From: Alistipes putredinis
GTDB lineage: Bacteria; Bacteroidota; Bacteroidia; Bacteroidales; Rikenellaceae
DNA: 64,000 bases
Reading direction: 5' to 3'
Assembly: GCA_022009915.1 (NCBI GenBank)
Contig: CP091730.1
Coordinates: forward strand, 1,302,001-1,366,000
Shown one piece after another: positions 48,150-58,770 of this stretch; position 1 is the stretch's first letter; every line of letters starts with the position of its first letter. Below the pieces are notes generated by a model that was not told where the DNA came from, ran no database searches, and saw only the letters and a program-made list of their open reading frames with translations. Position numbers and translations under genes: made by a program.

Positions 48150-48984
48150 CCGATTCGTAAATCCATAAGTCCGTCTTTACGTACCGGAGCTCCGACATCA
48201 GTTTTCGGGCTTCCGCTTCGCTTTTGCGGCTCGCAATAGAGACCATCCAGCGCGACTGCGACAGACGAACTTTCTCGCATTGCAGCGAAGAGTACCTCTT
48301 TTGCAGCTGCTCGATATATTTGTCCGCATTGGCCTCGACGGAGAAAGTTCCGGCTATGATATGGAATACAGGCCCGTCGGTTGTCATGATTGACGGCTGC
48401 TGCGGCTCCTCTGGCTGCCGTTCCGGTACGACCGTATCGACCTGCTGCACCGGCCGGACCGTTTGCCGGACTATCGGCGGTTCGGGGGCCGGCAGGGTTT
48501 CGGGGACTTTCATATATTTCCAGACGCCGAATGCAGCTGCTGCTACTGCCGCTAATGTGCATGCCGCGATTACGACCGCCTTGCCGCCGCTGCGTTTTTT
48601 GATTTTGATGAAAGCGCTGCGGTCGGGATTGAGAAAGTCGTAAAATCCGCTTTCCGCCTCTATTTTCCCGTCGGGAGAGATTGTCCCCACGCCCTGAATC
48701 AGGATGCTGCCGTCCTTGTGCCTTGCTTCGCAAAGCCAGCTTCGGTACAGCTCGTCGGCCTGCGACGGCTCTATTCCGCCCGCCTGCGCGGTCTTATCGA
48801 CCACCGACGGGGCGTCCTTATGCCTTTCGCAAGAGAATGCGACGAGATTGTGCGGCGGCATAATTTCGCTGTCCGATATGCGTTTTGCGCCTTTGTACTC
48901 GATGTATAGGGTTCCCGCGTCGGGCAGGAAGACCTTGCGCGAGCAGAGCAGAGTACTGCGGATTATTTTGTCTATTACGCTCAT
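48127..48984 (-). CDS. HU-CCDC81 and SPOR domain protein
   Basis: 285 residues in three parts. The N-terminus (1-125) resembles the prokaryotic HU-CCDC81 region (LPDAGTLYIEYKGAKR, GVGTISPDGKIEAE). One transmembrane helix lies at about 134-152 (AVVIAACTLAAVAAAAFGVW). A Pro-rich linker follows, and a C-terminal SPOR domain at about 208-283 (FHIIAGTFSVEANADKYIEQ) binds denuded peptidoglycan at division sites. So it probably links a cytosolic DNA- or protein-binding part with the septal cell wall. Start overlaps the lgt stop (ATGA). Intact. Confidence 0.88.
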   Translation of the reverse strand: MSVIDKIIRSTLLCSRKVFLPDAGTLYIEYKGAKRISDSEIMPPHNLVAFSCERHKDAPSVVDKTAQAGGIEPSQADELYRSWLCEARHKDGSILIQGVGTISPDGKIEAESGFYDFLNPDRSAFIKIKKRSGGKAVVIAACTLAAVAAAAFGVWKYMKVPETLPAPEPPIVRQTVRPVQQVDTVVPERQPEEPQQPSIMTTDGPVFHIIAGTFSVEANADKYIEQLQKRYSSLQCEKVRLSQSRWMVSIASRKSEAEARKLMSELRYVKTDLWIYESVNRRPAP

Positions 48985-49788
48985 TTTCTCTCCGCACTAT
49001 GCTTGCGCACGGCCCATACTATCATTGCGATGCCGAGAACGATGAACGGAACGCTGAGCCACTGTCCCATGAAAAGCGACATGTCCGTTTCGAAGGCTTC
49101 CTGCGGGTTTTTGATGTATTCGATGAAAAAGCGCGTCAGGAAAATGCCTATAAGCCCCACTCCGAACATGAGCCCCGGATAGCGTCTTCCGGCATCCTTG
49201 CGGTAGTAGAGCCACATCTCGATTAGGAAAGTGACGATGTAGCAGAGAGGCCTCGTATATCTGCGTGGGGTGTTTGGGCACTACTTCTCCGTTGTGCAGG
49301 AAGATGAATCCCCACGGCAGCGAAGTTTCGATGCCGTAGATTTCCGAGTTCATCAAATTGCCTATGCGCACGAACGCTCCGCCGATTCCGACCACGAGCA
49401 TTATTCTGTCCAGCGACCACATGTAGGGCAGCTTGTTCTTGCGCGAAAACAGCCACAGGCCGATGAGCAGTCCTATGGCCGCACCGTGCGAGGCCAGACC
49501 TCCTTGGCGCAGGTTAAGGATTTCGATGGGGTGCGTCAGGTAGTAGGAAGGTTCGTAAAACAGACAGTGTCCGAGTCTCGCGCCTATTATGGTTGCCAGA
49601 GTGCCGTACCAGAATATCGAGTCGGCCACCTTTTCGGGCAGGCCTTCGCGTTTGACGAATTTGGTGAAAAACCATGCACCCAGACCTATGGCCAAAGCCC
49701 ATGTCAATCCGTAATAGCGGATTTCTAACGGTCCTATGCTGAACATTACGGGATTTACATCCCAGCTTACAGAAAGAAGACTGAACAT
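48981..49788 (-). CDS. lgt: Prolipoprotein diacylglyceryl transferase, frame broken once
   Basis: Attaches diacylglycerol to the lipobox cysteine of prolipoproteins; essential for the several lipoproteins in this window. About 269 residues and seven membrane helices. Signature IRYYGLTWALAIGLG near the N-terminus and the catalytic region GGLASHGAAIGLLIG, then GGAFVRIGNLMNSEIYG. GG 49249-49250 has one base too many. Repair reads YEALCYIVTFLIEMWLYYRK. The start MFSLLSVSWD was chosen over longer upstream frames that cross a terminator. Confidence 0.93.
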
Positions 49789-49809
49789 GCCGTCGATGTG
49801 TTCGAAAGA

Positions 49810-49817
49810 CAAAGGTA
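49810..49817 (-). promoter_or_regulatory. -7 box TACCTTTG of lgt
   Basis: The minus strand reads TACCTTTG 22 bases before the lgt start. Confidence 0.5.
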
Positions 49818-49851
49818 ACACAAAACTCGTAATCGAAGGCCTGCCGCATGA

Positions 49852-49879
49852 AAAAACCGCAACTCTTGTCGCGGTTTTT
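49852..49879 (-). terminator. Terminator of the C45-type hydrolase gene
   Basis: AAAAACCGC and GCGGTTTTT pair around a 10-base loop, followed by T on the minus strand, 11 bases after the stop. Confidence 0.75.
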
Positions 49880-49889
49880 CGTGTAAAGG

Positions 49890-50946
49890 TTAATGAGCGG
49901 TCGCCGGCAGCTCGAACAGAAATTTGAACGGCTTGGAGATTGCGAAACTGCCCAGTGCGTCTCCGTAGTATGTCTGTCCGGAAGACATGTCGAGTTTCTT
50001 TACGGGAGCGGAGGGCGAGAAGTCTATTTTTTTCAGATTCACCCAAAAGGCTCCGAAACTTTGCGTGGCCTCGAAGTAATAGACCATATTTTTCTGGTCG
50101 GAGACGCTGCGCCAGCGGGTCGATGAGATTTCGGGACTTTCCTCGGTCGATATGCCGAGGGGTACCGACACGTTGCGCATGACGCTGAAAAACGGTCTGA
50201 ACAGAAGTGATGGGGTCGTCAGTTTTTAAGGGCGGCGTTGATGTAGAACGATGCTCTTGCGAAACGGTCGGGCGCCTTGTTGGTGCCCGGAAGCATTTTC
50301 AGTCCGCCTATCTGCTGCCAGTAGTCGTTCATCACCAACTGATAGTTGTACGCGGGCGCATTTGTCAGCACCTTATACTCCTTCCCTTGGTATATTATCA
50401 GTTTCCCGTTGATATATTCGAGAATGGCGCTGTTTCCGGTAGGGTCGGACATGGCCATGTGCATGGTCGATTTCTCGCCGCCGGGCATTGCCGGAGCGTC
50501 TATTCGGAACTCCTCCCTGCCGAGTCTGCTGCACGGCCTCGGCCACCGTTTCGAAGTTGTCGAGCACGTACTGCGCCCAGACGCTGATTCCGAGTACCGG
50601 TCTGGTGTCGTCACCTGTGGAGTAGACGGTGCCGGGCAGATAGAGCAGATTCACGACGAGCCCCTTTTCGTTGATTCCTTCCGACGTGCCCATGTCGAAC
50701 CCCGAAGCTATCAGGCTTCCGTACTTCGATGTCCAGTGCACGGTGCTGCCGCTGTCGGCTCCGCTGCGGTGCATGCCGCGCGGAAAGATGTAGAGGTTGG
50801 TCGGAATGACGCTCTTCCAGTCCATTGTGCGGCCCGTTATTACGGTGCCGTTGGGCCCGAGATACACGGCTCGCGTGCAGGCGTCGGACCGATACGATAT
50901 GCTGCAAAGCAGCAAGGCGATTTCGGTGATAAAGAATTTTTTTCAT
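49890..50946 (-). CDS. Exported linear amide C-N hydrolase (choloylglycine/penicillin V acylase-like), frame broken four times
   Basis: Ntn-hydrolase of the choloylglycine hydrolase family, about 352 residues. After restoring the start (T 50937-50943, one extra) it reads MKKFFITEIALLLCSISYRS then DA, with Cys23 as the likely mature N-terminal nucleophile. Arg39 and Asp42 (GRTMDWK) sit 16 and 19 residues after it, as in bile salt hydrolases, and GINEKGLVVNLL supplies the later Asn. Other breaks fall near 50530, at T 50225-50229 and near 50190. Whether it acts on bile salts, penicillin V or N-acyl signals cannot be told. Single-gene unit. Confidence 0.83.
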
Positions 50947-51103
50947 GATTCATGAGTGTTTTACCGCCGTATTTCGGACAAGAGTTGTGCCAAATGCGAA
51001 AGGATAAAAGGCGGCTGCTTATTGCCGTTACGTAAAAATTGTTTACCTTTTGAATTTTACTCCCGCATTGTCGGGTATGTATTTATGAAGAAACACATTG
51101 GTT

Positions 51104-52080
51104 ATGGCGTTATATCCATTAAGATTCAAACCGAGACTCAAAGAGCGTATTTGGGGCGGTGAATCTTTGGCTGCCAAGTGCGGTAAGCGCTCCGCAAAAG
51201 GCAAGCGTTACGGCGAGAGTTGGGAAATATCGGGAGTGGCCGGCGACCTGTCGGTCGTCAGCAGCGGCATGTTCAAGGGCAACGACTTGCAGGAGATGGT
51301 CGAGATTTACATGGGCGACTTGGTCGGCGAAAAGGTTTACGACAAGTTCGGAATCGAGTTCCCTCTGCTCGTCAAGCACATCGACACGGCAGCCTTGCTT
51401 TCGATTCAGGTGCATCCCGACGACCGCCTCGCCGCCGAACGACATAACTCCTACGGCAAGACCGAGGTGTGGTACGTGACGGAGTGCGAGCCGGGTGCTT
51501 CGCTATATCTCGGGCTCAAATCGGGCGTTACACGTGCGCAGTATCTGGATGCGGTGGTCGCCGGCACTCTGCCCGAACTGCTGCAAAAGTACGAGGTGCA
51601 TGCCGGCGATGCGTTCTTTATTCCCGCCGGAACTATTCATGCAATCGGCAAGGGCATCAAGGTTGTCGAGATACAGCAGACTTCGGATATAACGTACCGC
51701 ATTTTCGACTGGAACCGCGTGGACGATAACGGCCGGCCGCGCCAGCTGCATACGGCGCTGGCAATCGACGCGATAGACTTCGATTCGGATGCACAGTACG
51801 TGATAACCCGACCGCCGCAGAAAAAAATACGCCGGTGAAGATTGTATGCTGCCCGTATTTCACCACCAACCTGTTGGAGGTGGAGGGCGAGGTCGAACGC
51901 GATTTCTCTTCGCTCGACTCCTTCGTCATATACGTATGCGTGGAGGGAAGCGTTACTTTGTCTTGCGAGGGAGCCGAAGAGCGCCTCTCGAAGGACGACG
52001 TTCTGCTGGTTCCGGCCGAGCAGATGGCGGTAACGCTGAAAGGCGACGGAACGCTGTTGGAGGTATATTGCGAATATTGA
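51104..52080 (+). CDS. manA: Class I mannose-6-phosphate isomerase, frame broken once
   Basis: Zinc cupin interconverting mannose-6-phosphate and fructose-6-phosphate, about 325 residues. Zinc ligands are visible: Gln/His in SIQVHPDD, Glu in GKTEVWY and His in IPAGTIHAIG. The catalytic Arg lies in DITYRIFDWNR. A 51821-51827 (seven) breaks the frame. Five or eight A joins ITRPPQKNTPVKIVCCPYF to the C-terminal cupin half. The start is taken at MALYPLRF. Feeds mannose released from host or dietary glycans into glycolysis. Confidence 0.94.
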
Positions 52081-52098
52081 CTTTTACCGGCATGCGTC

Positions 52099-52591
52099 TT
52101 ATCGCATGCTTTTTTCTATCCATTGTCTTATGTCCGCTTCGGTTTCGTTTCCGCGGAAACGTCGTCCGGCTTTCCATACGGCTTTCGGAGCCGAGGCGTG
52201 CAGGTTAGTGTCGCTGGACCCTACACCGCTCGAACCCGACGTGCAGAACGGCACCACGGTCTTTCCCGCAAAGTCGTAGCTCTCCAAGAATGTCGATATT
52301 ATTCTCGGAGCGATGCCCCACCAGATTGGATAGCCGAGAAAAAAACGGTATCGTAATCCGACATGTTTTCCTCCCGCCCGTCGATTGCCGGCCGTGCCGC
52401 ATGGTCGTTCTGTTCTCTGTTGGCGCGGCAGTCCGTGTTGTAGTCGAGGTCGGCTGCCGTGTACTGGGTTTCGGGAACAATCCGATAGATGTCGCCGCCG
52501 GTGATTCCGGCGATTTTCTCGGCGACCGCCCGCGTGTTTTCCGCTGCATGAGAAATATACTGTCAGACAATTCTTTTTGCCGGTCCGTCAT
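52099..52591 (-). CDS. Third flavodoxin, frame broken; start unclear
   Basis: FMN-binding flavodoxin similar to the two at 2709 and 3270. Reassembled, it reads LTVYFSCSGNTRAVAEKIAG, then DTVFLGYPIWWGIAPRI and KTVVPFCTSGSSGVGSSDTN, with the C-terminus DIRQWIEKSMR. Breaks: AAAA near 52542-52545 (one extra) and A 52339-52344 (one extra). The N-terminus is not resolved: a lipoprotein leader may begin up to 52640, where a Pro/Arg-rich stretch is readable in another frame. Convergent with manA. Downstream of the alpha/beta hydrolase on the same strand, so possibly co-transcribed. Confidence 0.75.
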
Positions 52592-52701
52592 CCGGCTTTT
52601 TTCTTCGCCCGAGCATCGGCTCCGCAGGCGTTCGTCGTAAAAAAATCAATGAAGACATGACCAATAAGGATAATAACTGTTTTTCATATTTTCGATTATT
52701 T

Positions 52702-53672
52702 TTAAGTATTATTCGAAAAAAACGATGCCAGAGTGTCGAACGGTATTATGTCGAGTCGGTCGTACAAGTCCACGTGGCTGGCGCCCGGTATGATGAGCAG
52801 CCGCTTGTTGTCGCCTTCGAGTTTCTTGAAGGCATCCTCGCCGAAATAACGCGAGTGGGCCTTTTTCGCCGTGCAGCACGAGAACCGCGCTGCGAATCTC
52901 TCCGCTGTAAGCGAGCATCTTCGAATTGATGAACGACAGGGCCGATGTCTTGTTCCAGCCGTCGTTCGAATTGAGCGAACGCGGGTGATAGCCTCGCTGC
53001 GTCTTATAGTAGGCGTGATAGTCTTTTCACGAACTGCGGCGCATCGTCGGGCAGCGGGTCCGCTACGCCGCCTGCGAGCGCATAGCTCCCGTTCCGGTAG
53101 TCTTCCGTCCGCTGGGCATTCAACTGCTTGCGCATTTCGTATCTGGCGTCGGCATCCATCGAATCGAAGTACCCGTTGGCCAGACAACGGCTCATGTCGT
53201 ACATCGTCGAGGCGACCGTGGCCTTGATGCGGGTGTCTATCGCCGCCGCATTTATTGCCATGCCTCCCCAGCCGCATATACCTATGATTCCTATACGCTG
53301 CGGGTCTACGTCGTCGCGGGTCGAGAGATAATCGACGGCGGCGCAGAAATCCTCCGTATTGATGTCGGGAGAAGCCACGTAACGGGGCTCTCCGCTGCTC
53401 TCCCCGTGTAGGGAGGGGTCGAAGGCTACGGTGATGAAACCGCGCTCGGCCATTTGCTGGGCATAAAGACCCGAAGCCTGTTCCTTGACGGCGCCGAACG
53501 GTCCGCATACGGCTATGGCAGGCATCTTTCCGTGTGCGGTTTTCGGTATGTACAAATCGGCTGCGAGGGTGATTCCTAAACGGTTTCGGAAAGTAGCCTT
53601 ACTGTGTCTCACCTTGTCGCTCGGCGGAAACGTCTTGTCCCACCGGCTGCTTGAATTCGAATTTTCGGTCAT
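52702..53672 (-). CDS. Alpha/beta hydrolase, frame broken twice
   Basis: About 323 residues of the alpha/beta-hydrolase fold. Oxyanion region VCGPFGAVKEQASGLYAQ, acidic segment VAFDPSLHGESSGEPR, and nucleophile elbow IGICGWGGMAINAAA. The elbow has Cys where the canonical GxSxG has Ser, so a Cys-dependent or altered chemistry is possible. The catalytic His is in PGASHVDLYDRL near the C-terminus. Breaks near 53027-53030 (repair FVKDYHAYYKTQRGYHPRSL) and 52862-52866 (repair HGEKAHSRYFGEDAF). Substrate unknown. Upstream of a flavodoxin on the same strand. Confidence 0.83.
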
Positions 53673-53978
53673 GTTATTTTTCCTTTATTCTAAACTTACT
53701 GTCGCTTTTATCTGTCGCTCGGTTCTGCGCAGCCGTAAAGGGCAAAAAGCCGTTGCGGCCTGCGCCGTCATAAACGACAAGCAAATTTAATGCACATACG
53801 CTTCGTAGCGCCTACCGGAATTAAGGTTCGATTTACCATGTTTACGGATTTTTTTCCGCCTGCAATCCGCTCCGCTTTGTGCGTGTGCAGACTTGCTTGC
53901 GGCTGAAAAAAAGCTCGCTTTATTTTTATACTTTGCGTATAAAGGCGTATCTTCGCGGCGTAACATTAAACGGTCTGT
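53673..53978. other. Divergent promoter gap
   Basis: 306 bp between the hydrolase (minus) and the transporter (plus). The minus strand has a -7-like TAAATTTG at 53782-53789. No reading frame or clear hairpin is visible. Confidence 0.45.
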
Positions 53979-55651
53979 ATGAATTGGTTTACCGATTTGT
54001 TGTTCGGAGGGGGTATTGCTCACTCCGTTTTTGTGCTCGCCTTGTGATTGCCGCCGGCATAGCGCTCGGAAAATTCAAGATAAAGGGAGTGTCGCTCGGC
54101 ATAACGTGGATTCTGTTCGTCGGAATCATCGCTTCGCACTTCGGCATGTGCATAAACGCCGACGTGCTTGAATTCGCCAAAGGAATTCGGCCTTATACTT
54201 TTCATCTACTCCATAGGTTTGCAGGTCGGCCCCGGATTTTTTTCGCTTCGTTCAAAAAGGCGGATTCAAACTCGTGGGTTACAGTTCGATTCTGGTTCTG
54301 CTGGGTGTCGCGGTGACTGTGGCGCTGCATTTCGCTACCGGAACGCCGATGCCGACAATGGTCGGTATCATGCAGGGTGCCGTTACGGATACTTCCGGTC
54401 TTGGTGCCGCGCAGCAGGCCCTGCTGGACTCTACCGGACGCAGCGACTCCACAATCGCTATGGGATATGCCGTCGCCTATCCGCTGGGTGTGGTTGGTGT
54501 GATTCTGACCATCATTCTTATCAAGGGGATATTCCGCATAAAGTACGACAAGGAGACCGAACAGCTCGCCGAATTCAACAGCGACGCTCCGCACGCGGTG
54601 AACGTATCTATCGAGCTTACCAATTCCAATACGGTCGAACAGAGCATCTCGTCCGTGCAGAAACTCCTGAACCGTCCGTTCGTGATTTCGCGTATCCGCC
54701 GCAAGGACGGACATATCGAGATTGCCAGCGCCGAATCCCTGCTCGAAGAGGGCGACAAGCTGTTCGTCGTATGCGACGAGAACGACAAGGGCTCTATCGT
54801 TGCGTTTCTGGGACGCGAACTTCCGGATATGAGTTTCGACGAGTGGCGCAAGCTCGACAGTCAGCTCGTATCGCGCCGAGTTCTCGTTACCAGACCCGAA
54901 ATCAACGGCAAGAATATGGGGCAGCTGCGTCTGCGAAGCAACTTCGGAGTGAACGTTACGCGCGTGCACCGTGCCGGCGTGGAGCTAATCGTGACCCCGA
55001 AGCTGGAACTTCAAATGGGCGACAGACTGACCGCAGTGGGAACCGAAGCCGCCTTGGAGACCCTTTCGAACTATCTGGGCAATTCGATGAAGCGGCTCAG
55101 GGAACCGAATCTGATAACGCTCTTCGTCGGAATATTTCTGGGCGTTCTGCTCGGCTCGCTGCCTATCGCTTTCCCGGGCATGCCGCAGCCGGTCAAAGGC
55201 TCGGTTTTACGGGAGGCCCGCTTATCGTGGCAATCCTCATAAGCCGTTTCGGCCCTCACTTCAACTTGATAACCTACACCACTTTGAGCGCCAATCTCAT
55301 GGTGCGCGAGATAGGCATTTCGCTGTTTTTGGCTTGTGTCGGGCTCGGTGCCGGAGAGAATTTCGTCGAAACCGTCGTCGGCGGCGGTTACATGTGGATA
55401 CTTTACGGCTTTTTTTGATTACCGTCATTCCGGTGCTTGTCATGACTCTGCTGCTGCGCGGCGTGTGCAAGATGAACTTTTTCACCCTCACTGGGCTCGC
55501 TTCGGGTACGATGATGAACCCTATCGCGCTGGCGTATATCAATTCTCTGGGCGGCAACGATCAGGCTTCGGTGACCTATTCGACGGTCTATCCGTTCGCA
55601 ATGTTCCTTAGAGTGCTGTTCGCTCAGATGCTGATTCTGTTCGCCTGCTGA
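53979..55651 (+). CDS. AspT/YidE-type transporter with two TrkA-C domains, frame broken repeatedly
   Basis: About 557 residues of the AspT/YidE/YbjL membrane family (aspartate-alanine exchanger relatives). Five helices, two central TrkA-C regulatory domains (about residues 195-370: VEQSISSVQKLLNRPFVISR and NGKNMGQLRLRSNFGVNVTR), then five helices. The repeated signature is FIYSIGLQVGPGFF near the N-terminus and FLACVGLGAGENF near the C-terminus. Breaks near 54044 (base missing), 54181, T 54237-54243, 54259-54264, 55199-55203 and T 55410-55416. A single-gene unit. The substrate, possibly an amino or dicarboxylic acid, is not determined. Confidence 0.85.
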
Positions 55652-55674
55652 AAACCGGACATAAAGAGAAAAAG

Positions 55675-55709
55675 AGAGCGGCAAATCTTCATTTTGCCGC
55701 TCTTTTTTT
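55675..55709. terminator. Bidirectional terminator between the transporter and galM
   Basis: 11-bp arms (55675-55685/55693-55703), a 7-base loop and seven T on the plus side. Confidence 0.82.
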
Positions 55710-55725
55710 CTTGCTCCGCTCCGCG

Positions 55726-56863
55726 TTATTCGACTTCGAATTTATAGACGGTGGTCTGCGTGTATGTCTGCCCGGGCCGGAGAACCGCCGAGGGGAATGC
55801 GTCGTGATTGGGCGCGTCGGGATAGTTCTGCGCTTCGAGGGCGATTCCGCTGCGGTAGTTGTACTTGTTGCCGTACTTTCCGGTAGAGGTGCCGTCCATG
55901 AAATTGCCGCTGTAAAATTGCAGGGCCGGCTGGTCGGTGATAATGCTCATCTTGATTCCGGTCTGGGGTTCGTATACCACTGCCGCGACAGTAGCCGTGG
56001 AGTCCAGAATGAAGTTGTGGTCGTAGCCCTTACCGTAGGCGAGCGGCTCGTAATCGGCATTTATGCGCTCGCCGATGAAAGTCGGTGCGGTGAAGTCCAT
56101 AGGTGTGTCCTCCACGGAAGCCGTTTCTCCGGTCGGGATGAGCGCAGGGTCCGTCAGCGTGAATTCATGCGCGTTAATCTGCAACAGGTGCGAGTCCGTG
56201 GACAGGTCCGTGGTGCCGTGCAGATTGAAGTAGCAGTGGCTCGTGGGATTGATTACGGTGGGGGCGTCGGTTGTGGCCGTATATTTTATGACAACCGAAT
56301 TGTCGTCGGTAAGAATATACTGCACGTTTACATCCACGTTCCCCGGATAGCCTTGGTCGCCGTCGGGTGAAAGCAGCGAAAAGGTAATCGACTGCTCGCC
56401 GCATCCGGTGGCCTGCACGCCCTGCGTGTCCCATACTTTGCTCCACCAGCCGGCACTGCCGCCGTGGAGATGATTTTTCGCCGTCGTTAATCGTAAGTCC
56501 GTATTGCTTTCCGTCGAGCGTGAATTTGCCTTTCGCAATGCGGTTGCCGTATCGGCCGACGATTGGTCCTGCGAACTTGTCGCCCGAAAGATAGTCCGAG
56601 ATTGTCGGATAGCCGAGAACCACGTCCTTGTATCCGCCCTCGGCATCCTTTACCCAGAGCGAGACGATGCGTGCTCCGTAAGAGGTTACCTGCATTACCG
56701 CCCCTTCGGCATTAGTCAGGGTGTATAGGGCGGTCTGCTTGCCGTCGATTTCGGTAACGAAGTCTTTTTCCTGCAAAAGCGTTTTGCCGCCTGCCGTATC
56801 TTTTTTCTGCCCGCATGCCGCAAGAGCCAGCATGCACAGGGCTGCAACAATCGTTTTTTTCAT
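55726..56863 (-). CDS. galM: Aldose 1-epimerase lipoprotein, frame broken once
   Basis: Mutarotase interconverting alpha and beta anomers of galactose or glucose. About 379 residues. Lipoprotein signal MKKTIVAALCMLALAACGQK, so it acts in the envelope. Catalytic parts: GRYGNRIAKGKFTLDG, NHLHGGSAGW (His after repair), NPTSHCYFNLHG (second His) and the general-base Glu in GIALEAQNYPDAPNH. A break near 56470-56474 (one base extra) is repaired to GENHLHGGS. The next upstream gene is a sodium/solute symporter one base away: sugar conversion plus uptake. Confidence 0.93.
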
Positions 56864-56864
56864 T

Positions 56865-58437
56865 TTACCACCATATTGCGTATATGAACACCAGTATCGC
56901 GATTATGACTGCGGAACTGATTTTGAAACTCGTAGAAGTTCTGAACAGACCTTTGGGATACGAAACCTTGCTTTCGTCCACCGGCTTTTTGGAGAATAGC
57001 GCGAACAGGACGATGAGTGCGAAGCACAGCAGGAACACGATGCCCATTCGGTCCATGAAAGGTATGCCCGGAAGCAGATATTTGAACATTACCGAGAATA
57101 CGAACGTTCCCACGGCGGCTGCGATTGCGCCGTTTGCCGTCGCACGTTTGTAGAAGAATCCTGCGAGGAATATCGCCAGCGCACCCGGAGACACGAATCC
57201 GGTGAACTCCTGAATGAACTGGAACGCTTGGTCGAGATTGCTCAGCACGGGAGCCACGGCGCACGCTATGATGAGCGCGACGACGCTCGATATCCGGCCA
57301 ACGGTAACCATGCCTTTTTCCGATGCGTCCTTGTTGATATAGGATTTGTATATGTCCATCGTGAAAATCGAGGATATGGAGTTCATCATCGAGGCCAGCG
57401 ACGAGATTATGGCCGCTACAAGCGCTGCGAACGCGAGACCTTTGACGCCGGTCGGAATCATGTTCAGCAGAGTGGGGTAGGCTTCGTCGGGTTTGCCCAG
57501 AGGCGCTATCATTCCGTCCTGAACCATCGTCCAGCAGATTATGCCCGGAACCACGATTATGAGCGGAAGGAGTATTTTGAGGAATCCTGCGAATGCAAGA
57601 CCTTTCTGCGCCTCGTCGAGGGATTTGGATGCCAGCGCACGCTGTATGATGTACTGGTTGCAGCCCCAGTAGTAGAGGTTGGCCACCCACAGACCTCCGA
57701 TAAGTACGCTCAGACCTGGCAGGTCGGCGTATGACGGATTGCTCTTGTCGAGAATCATGTCGAATTTTTCGGGAGCTTTCGTAGCGAGTTCCTTTACTCC
57801 GGCCGTGAAGCTGCCGTCGCCGAGAAGTTCGAATGCGACGTAGGTGGTAACCAGTCCGCCGCCGATGAGGAATATCACCTGAATGACGTCGGTCCATGCC
57901 ACGGCTTTAAGGCCTCCGTAAATCGAGTATGCCGCAGCGAACACCGCAAGCCCTATGATGCCGTACATGAGCGGAATATCCATCATGGTATTGAGCGCCA
58001 GCGCACCCAGATAGAGAATCGAGGTGAGGTTCACGAATACGAATACCAGCAGCCAGAATATGGCCATAATGGTTTTCACCCTTTTGTCGAATCTCTGCTC
58101 CAAGAATTGGGGCATGGTGTAGATGCCTCTGTGTAGATAGATAGGCAAAAAGAATACCGCGACGATGATGAGCGTAACGGCGGCCATGAACTCGTAAGAG
58201 GCTATGCCCATTCCGATTGCGAATCCCGAACCGGACATTCCGATGAACTGCTCGGCCGAGATGTTGGAGGCTATGAGCGATGCGCCGACAGCCCACCACG
58301 GCAGGGCCTTGCTTGCAAGAAAATAGTCTTTCGAGTCCTTTGTGACTCCCTTTTTCGCGGGATACCCACAATCCTATGCCCACTACCGAAAGGCAGTAGA
58401 CGATGAAGATTACAATGTCGATAGTGCCGAATTTCAT
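56865..58437 (-). CDS. Sodium/solute symporter (SSS/SglT family), frame broken once
   Basis: Sodium-coupled transporter of about 524 residues, LeuT fold, 13-14 helices. SGLT-type parts include SNISAEQFIGMSGSGFAIGM near TM1-2, the loop AVAWTDVIQVIFLIGGG, and NQYIIQRALASKSLDEAQKG. The frame breaks near 58354-58358, one A too many. Repair reads SREKGVTKDSKDYFLASKAL. It pairs with galM in a two-gene operon, which suggests a galactose- or glucose-type substrate, or sialic acid as in other members (not resolved). Confidence 0.92.
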
Positions 58438-58652
58438 GATGTTTAGTACTTAGGTTTTTTAATTATTGCTTGTTTCAATTTATGCGAAAACATGTTCAAA
58501 AAAATAACGCTGTTCGACTTCGATGACGCTTTGAGCCGCAAGTGCCGAATAATCTTCGGGTCGAATGATAACTCGGTGCATGTCCGACGAAAAATGGCGA
58601 TTGTCGGCCTTGACGACCGGTCCGCCGTCCGGTTATGCCGGATTTTTCGAGT

Positions 58653-58684
58653 CAAATATAGCGAATTATGGATTACCGACCAAA
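58653..58684 (-). promoter_or_regulatory. Promoter of the symporter-galM operon
   Basis: The minus strand reads TTTG (58681-58684), a 20-base spacer and TATATTTG (58653-58660). This gives a leader of about 210 bases before the symporter start, long enough to hold a regulatory RNA, though I see no known riboswitch in it. Confidence 0.6.
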
Positions 58685-58717
58685 TCGGCGGTCCGATTAT
58701 TCTGCCTGCGGATGAAA

Positions 58718-58747
58718 AACAGCCGCATTGAACTCAATGCGGCTGTT
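58718..58747 (-). terminator. Terminator of the M60 peptidase gene
   Basis: 14-bp complementary arms (58718-58731/58734-58747), followed by a T run on the minus strand. Confidence 0.82.
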
Positions 58748-58770
58748 GGAATAGAGTGAACGGCAGTCGG

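Noticed and set aside
58492..58731. A 79-residue plus-strand frame in the gap upstream of the symporter
   Set aside because: It covers the promoter and terminator, has no homology I recognise and no plausible ribosome-binding or promoter signal.
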